This document shows, in pieces, positions 60,252 to 64,000 of a stretch of 64,000 nucleotides of DNA (positions are counted from its first letter, which is position 1; each line of letters starts with the position of its first letter). Source of the DNA: Aestuariivita sp. (GTDB taxonomy: Bacteria > Pseudomonadota > Alphaproteobacteria > Rhodobacterales > Rhodobacteraceae); the NCBI RefSeq assembly GCF_021404545.1, contig NZ_JAAWWD010000063.1:40664-104663 (forward strand), in the 5' to 3' direction. The position numbers and the translations under genes are program-made. Under the pieces are notes generated by a model. That model saw nothing but the letters and a program-made list of their open reading frames with translations. It searched no databases and had not been told where the DNA came from.

Positions 60252-60363
60252 CAGAAACTGACACAGTTTCTGGCCATTTTCTGACCCAGAAAATGGGGCG
60301 CGTCGTGCCGTGCCGGGTCCAGAAACTGTGTCAGTTTCTAATCATTTTCTGTGCCAGAAAATG
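60252..60363. repeat. Four-palindrome cluster between convergent genes (copy 2), overlapping a CDS 3' end
   Basis: CAGAAACTG-ACA-CAGTTTCTG (60252-60272); CATTTTCTG-ACC-CAGAAAATG (60275-60295); AGAAACTG-TGT-CAGTTTCT (60321-60339); CATTTTCTG-TGC-CAGAAAATG (60343-60363). Confidence 0.9.
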
Positions 60364-61645
60364 AACCGGGTTGACCGTTGATCCAGACCTGCGCGATGGC
60401 GCGGTCGTCGCCCATCATGATCGTGGGAAAGATCGCTTCCCACAGATCCTCAGCCTCGGCGCTGCGCTGCGCAATGGCCGGAGTGGAGGCGAGATCGAGG
60501 GCGATGATGTCTGCCTCCGCCCCGACGGCCAGATTGCCGATCTGATCCTGCATCCGCAGGCTGCGTGCCGATCCCACCGTCGCCAGCCACAAAAGCTGCG
60601 CGGGATGCAGTGCGGTACCGCGCAACTGGCCAATCTCATAGGCCGCGGCCATGCTGCGCAGCATTGAAAAGGACGACCCGCCTCCGGTGTCGGTGGCCAA
60701 CCCCACGCGATGCCCCTGAGAGATCAGCCCTGCCATGTCAAAGAGGCCCGATCCGATAAATGTGTTGGATGTCGGACAGTGGATCACCGCCGCTCCCACC
60801 TCCCGCAGGCGATCGCGCTCGCGGGGGTTCAGATGGATGGCGTGCCCGTAAAGGCCGTTTTCACCCAGTAGCCCATGGGCCTCATAGGTCTCGAGATAGT
60901 CACGCGCATTGGGGAAAAGCTCCTTGACCCAGGCAATCTCATCGGTCTGTTCGCTCAGGTGGGTCTGCATCAGGCAGTCGGGATGTTCGGCCCAGAGCGC
61001 GCCCAGCGCGTCGAGCTGTTGGGGGGTGGAGGTGGGCGAAAACCGGGGCGTGATCGCATAGGACAGCCGGTCGCGACCGTGCCAGCGCTCCAGCAGCGCA
61101 AGACTGTCGTCATAGGCACTTTGGGCATTGTCGCGCAGCCCCTTGGGCGCGTTGCGGTCCATGCAGGTCTTGCCTGCGACGACCCGCTGCCCACGCGCCT
61201 TGGCCTGCGCAAAGAACGCCTCCACGCTTGCCGGGTGGATGGTGCAATACGAGCAGACCGTGGTCGTCCCGGCCGCGGCCGTCAGATCGAGATAGCGTGC
61301 AGCGATCCGGGCGGCATAGGCGGGATCGGCAAAGCGCATCTCTTCGGGAAAGGTATAGCTGTCCAGCCAGTCGATCAGCCGCTTGCCCCAGCTGGCGATG
61401 ATCGCGGTCTGCGGGTAATGCGCATGGGCATCCACAAAGCCTGCCATCAGGACATGGTCGCCGTGATCCTCGATCCCGGCGCTGGGAGAGGCCGCGCGCA
61501 TTTCGGAGAGCGTGCCGATCGCGACAATCCGGCCCTGATCGACCACAAGCGCCTCGTCGAGCCGGACCGCCGCGCCGGGATCGTCCTGAAACGGGTTGCC
61601 GGTGAACGACAGGACCTTACCTTTGAGAATGAATGGCGCCGTCAT
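60338..61645 (-). CDS. guaD: Guanine deaminase
   Basis: LMAGFVDAHAHYPQTAIIASWGKRLIDWLDSYTFPEE; MQTHLSEQTDEI; HCPTSNTFIGSGLFDM; ATDTGGGSSFSML. Confidence 0.93.
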   Translation of the reverse strand: MTAPFILKGKVLSFTGNPFQDDPGAAVRLDEALVVDQGRIVAIGTLSEMRAASPSAGIEDHGDHVLMAGFVDAHAHYPQTAIIASWGKRLIDWLDSYTFPEEMRFADPAYAARIAARYLDLTAAAGTTTVCSYCTIHPASVEAFFAQAKARGQRVVAGKTCMDRNAPKGLRDNAQSAYDDSLALLERWHGRDRLSYAITPRFSPTSTPQQLDALGALWAEHPDCLMQTHLSEQTDEIAWVKELFPNARDYLETYEAHGLLGENGLYGHAIHLNPRERDRLREVGAAVIHCPTSNTFIGSGLFDMAGLISQGHRVGLATDTGGGSSFSMLRSMAAAYEIGQLRGTALHPAQLLWLATVGSARSLRMQDQIGNLAVGAEADIIALDLASTPAIAQRSAEAEDLWEAIFPTIMMGDDRAIAQVWINGQPGSFSGTEND

Positions 61646-61810
61646 CCAGAATGCCCTTGTGGTTTTTTGCGCTGCCCGCTTGCGTCAGGGCGCGCAACAC
61701 ACTAGCCGGGACAGGAGCGCCGGTAAATCGGCGCATTTTCATTGTTTTCCGACAGGACCTTCTCTTTTGCGTCACCTCTGTCGGACCCAAGGCCACTCCC
61801 GGGGGCAGGC

Positions 61811-63205
61811 ATGAATAGAGATGACATCGCAACAGAGCCAGAGACCGGCGCGGATGATGCCACCTATGCCCTGGACCGCAAGGCGATTGCCGCGATCCTT
61901 TTTGCGGTGGATATGGAGGACAAGGCTCAGCTGACCGCGCTGATGGAGCCGCTCCATGCCGCCGACATTGCCGATATTCTGGAGCAGATCAACGCCTATG
62001 ACCGGATCCGACTGATCCGGCTTTACGATCGCGAGTTCGATGGCGACATCCTGTCAGAGCTGGACGAAAGCATCCGCGAAGAGGTGATTTCCGTCCTCAG
62101 GCCCCAGGTTCTGGCAGACGCGGTGCGGGAACTTGAAAGCGACGATGTCGTCGATCTGGTGGAGGATCTGGGCGAGCCGCAGCAGGAAGCGATCCTCGAT
62201 GCGCTTGAGGAGGCAGACCGGATCGCGGTCGAGCAATCCCTGGCATATCCTGAGTATTCTGCCGGCCGCCTGATGCAGCGGGAGGTCGTGATGGCCCCCG
62301 AACACTGGACGGTGGGCGAGACGATCGATTTCCTGCGCAGCTCGGACAACCTGCCGGAGCATTTCTATCATGTGGTGCTGGTGGATCCGCGGCTGCACCC
62401 TGTGGGCAACGTCACCCTGGGACAGCTCATGCGTTCGCGCCGCGAAGTGGCGCTCGGCGACCTGACCGAAGACCTCTTTCAGGTCATCCCCGCCACCCAG
62501 GACGAGGGTGAGGTTGCCTATGCCTTCAACCAGTATCACCTGATCTCGGCCCCGGTTGTGGATGAAGAGGGCCGTCTGGTCGGGGTGATCACCATCGATG
62601 ATGCGATGATCGTGCTGGATGAGGAGCATGAGGAGGATATCCTGCGGCTTGCCGGTGTGGGAGAAGAAAGCTCGCTGGCTGATCGGGTGATCAGCACGAC
62701 GCGGCGGCGGTTTCCCTGGCTGGCGGTCAATCTGGTGACGGCAATCCTGGCGTCCCTGGTGATCGCGCAATTCGATGCCGCAATCGGTCAGATCGTGGCG
62801 CTGGCGGTGTTGATGCCGATTGTCGCCTCCATGGGCGGCAATGCCGGGACCCAATCGCTCACGGTGGCGGTGCGCGCGATTGCCACCAAGGATCTGACGG
62901 GATCGAATGTGTGGCGGGTGATCCGGCGCGAGGTTTTGGTGGGCGTGATCAATGGCATGATCTTTGCCATTGTGATGGGCGTCGTGGGCTGGATCTGGTT
63001 CGGGTCTTTGGCATTGGGATATGTGATCGCGGCGGCGATGGTGATCAATCTGGTGGTCGCGGGGTTTGCCGGGACGGTGATCCCGGTCCTGCTCGACCGT
63101 ATTGGGGTCGATCCGGCGCTGGCTTCGGGGGCGTTTGTGACCACGGTCACGGATGTGGTGGGCTTTTTTGCGTTTCTGGGTCTTGCGGCAGTGGTGCTGC
63201 TGTGA
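61811..63205 (+). CDS. mgtE: Magnesium transporter MgtE
   Basis: MgtE_N, CBS pair, then TM domain MPIVASMGGNAGTQSLTVAVRAIA; FVTTVTDVVGFFAFLGLA. Confidence 0.96.
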   Translation: MNRDDIATEPETGADDATYALDRKAIAAILFAVDMEDKAQLTALMEPLHAADIADILEQINAYDRIRLIRLYDREFDGDILSELDESIREEVISVLRPQVLADAVRELESDDVVDLVEDLGEPQQEAILDALEEADRIAVEQSLAYPEYSAGRLMQREVVMAPEHWTVGETIDFLRSSDNLPEHFYHVVLVDPRLHPVGNVTLGQLMRSRREVALGDLTEDLFQVIPATQDEGEVAYAFNQYHLISAPVVDEEGRLVGVITIDDAMIVLDEEHEEDILRLAGVGEESSLADRVISTTRRRFPWLAVNLVTAILASLVIAQFDAAIGQIVALAVLMPIVASMGGNAGTQSLTVAVRAIATKDLTGSNVWRVIRREVLVGVINGMIFAIVMGVVGWIWFGSLALGYVIAAAMVINLVVAGFAGTVIPVLLDRIGVDPALASGAFVTTVTDVVGFFAFLGLAAVVLL

Positions 63206-63786
63206 GCGGGTCGGCGACTGCAAAGGCCGCCCTGCGCAAGCTGGCATTCGGGCGTCGCAAGGCGGCCCATGCCTCGCAGGCGCCCGGGATGGCGGCGCTC
63301 CTGTCGGGGGTGCTGGCGGGATATCGGGGCGTGCCGCTGGCCGGATACATGCCGATTCGGACAGAGATCGATCCACTGCCCGCAATGGCCGAGGCAGCGG
63401 CGCACGGCCCCGTGGGCGTGCCGGTCATTCAGGGTACGGGGCAGCCCTTGCGGTTTTGCCGGTGGGAACCGGACGCGCCGATGACGGAGGGGCCGTTCGG
63501 TGCGCGGATTCCGCTGGTTCACGAAGTCATCGAGCCGGAGATCCTGATCGTCCCGCTGGTGGGGTTTGACAGCTCAGGCGGGCGTCTGGGCTATGGCGGG
63601 GGATTTTACGATCGCACACTGGAAGGTCTGCGCGCGCGGCGCGCGACGCTGGCCATCGGTTTCGCCTATACCGCTCAGGAGATGCAGACCATCCCTGTCG
63701 AGCCGACAGACCAGCCGCTCGACATGATCGTGACCGAGCGGGAGGTGCGCCGGATCCCTCGCCGCGCGCGCATCTGTCCAACCTGA
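63202..63786 (+). CDS. 5-formyltetrahydrofolate cyclo-ligase family, GTG start
   Basis: GRRKAAHA; LIVPLVGFDSSGGRLGYGGGFYDRTLEGLRARRATLAIGFAYTAQ; GTGA overlap with mgtE stop. Confidence 0.92.
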   Translation: MSGSATAKAALRKLAFGRRKAAHASQAPGMAALLSGVLAGYRGVPLAGYMPIRTEIDPLPAMAEAAAHGPVGVPVIQGTGQPLRFCRWEPDAPMTEGPFGARIPLVHEVIEPEILIVPLVGFDSSGGRLGYGGGFYDRTLEGLRARRATLAIGFAYTAQEMQTIPVEPTDQPLDMIVTEREVRRIPRRARICPT

Positions 63787-63811
63787 GCGCCCATGGGCTT
63801 GCCCGACCGGA

Positions 63812-63906
63812 GCGGCTGCGCCGCATTCTATTCTATTTGTGCGCGGCCGCACGGGCCTTGGGACGCTGTCCCAAACCCTGGGAATATTTAAGGCCAGAAG
63901 AAGCAA
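63812..63906 (+). repeat. 3'-UTR multi-hairpin repeat, copy B
   Basis: GCGGCTGCGCCGC...GTGCGCGGCCGCACGGGCCTTGGGACGCTGTCCCAAACCCTGGGAATATTTAAGGCCAGAAGAAGCAA; near-identical to 25430-25524. Confidence 0.9.
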
Positions 63907-63960
63907 GAGGGGCCCCGTCCTTTCTTTTTCTCTTTCAAAAACCGGCGGGGGGGGCCCGGC

Positions 63961-63978
63961 GGGGGGGCCGGCCCCCCC
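63961..63978. repeat. Perfect 18-bp GC palindrome GGGGGGGCCGGCCCCCCC
   Basis: Direct reading; in the terminal intergenic region after a pyrimidine-rich stretch. Confidence 0.8.
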
Positions 63979-64000
63979 CAAACCCAAGACAAAACACTCG

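Noticed and set aside
62054-63385. 443-aa minus-strand ORF
   Set aside because: Antisense to mgtE; shadow ORF.

Overview
This 64-kb window looks like an ordinary, gene-dense, GC-rich chromosomal segment of an alphaproteobacterium, probably Rhodobacteraceae/Roseobacter group judging by gene content and codon style. I recognised about 60 protein-coding genes, one tRNA-Gly(TCC), a class A RNase P RNA (rnpB), and several hairpins/terminators. I saw no prophage, transposase, CRISPR array or recognised defence island.

The most interesting items are:
(1) A compact 7-gene minus-strand operon (37176-43045). It combines a double zinc-ribbon/TM protein, a cytochrome b561-like TM protein, an SPFH-GYF protein, a DUF2927 lipoprotein, TelA, XpaC and an unannotated 29-aa small membrane ORF. 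It resembles Bacillus ydjG/ydjI plus xpaC/yaaN membrane-stress modules fused into one locus.
(2) A bioYMN biotin ECF transporter facing a MaoC/thiolase/acyl-CoA ligase operon, which recalls the Firmicute yhfS-yhfT-bioY association.
(3) Two loci (16925-17025, 60252-60363) between convergent genes. Each has four short perfect palindromes with oriented 3-nt loops in a +,+,-,- arrangement. One copy encodes the C-terminus of guanine deaminase.
(4) A ~95-nt 3'-UTR repeat family. Two long copies and one diverged copy all sit sense-oriented just after stop codons, with compensatory changes in a hairpin.

All family assignments come from reading the translations by eye. No database search was run.
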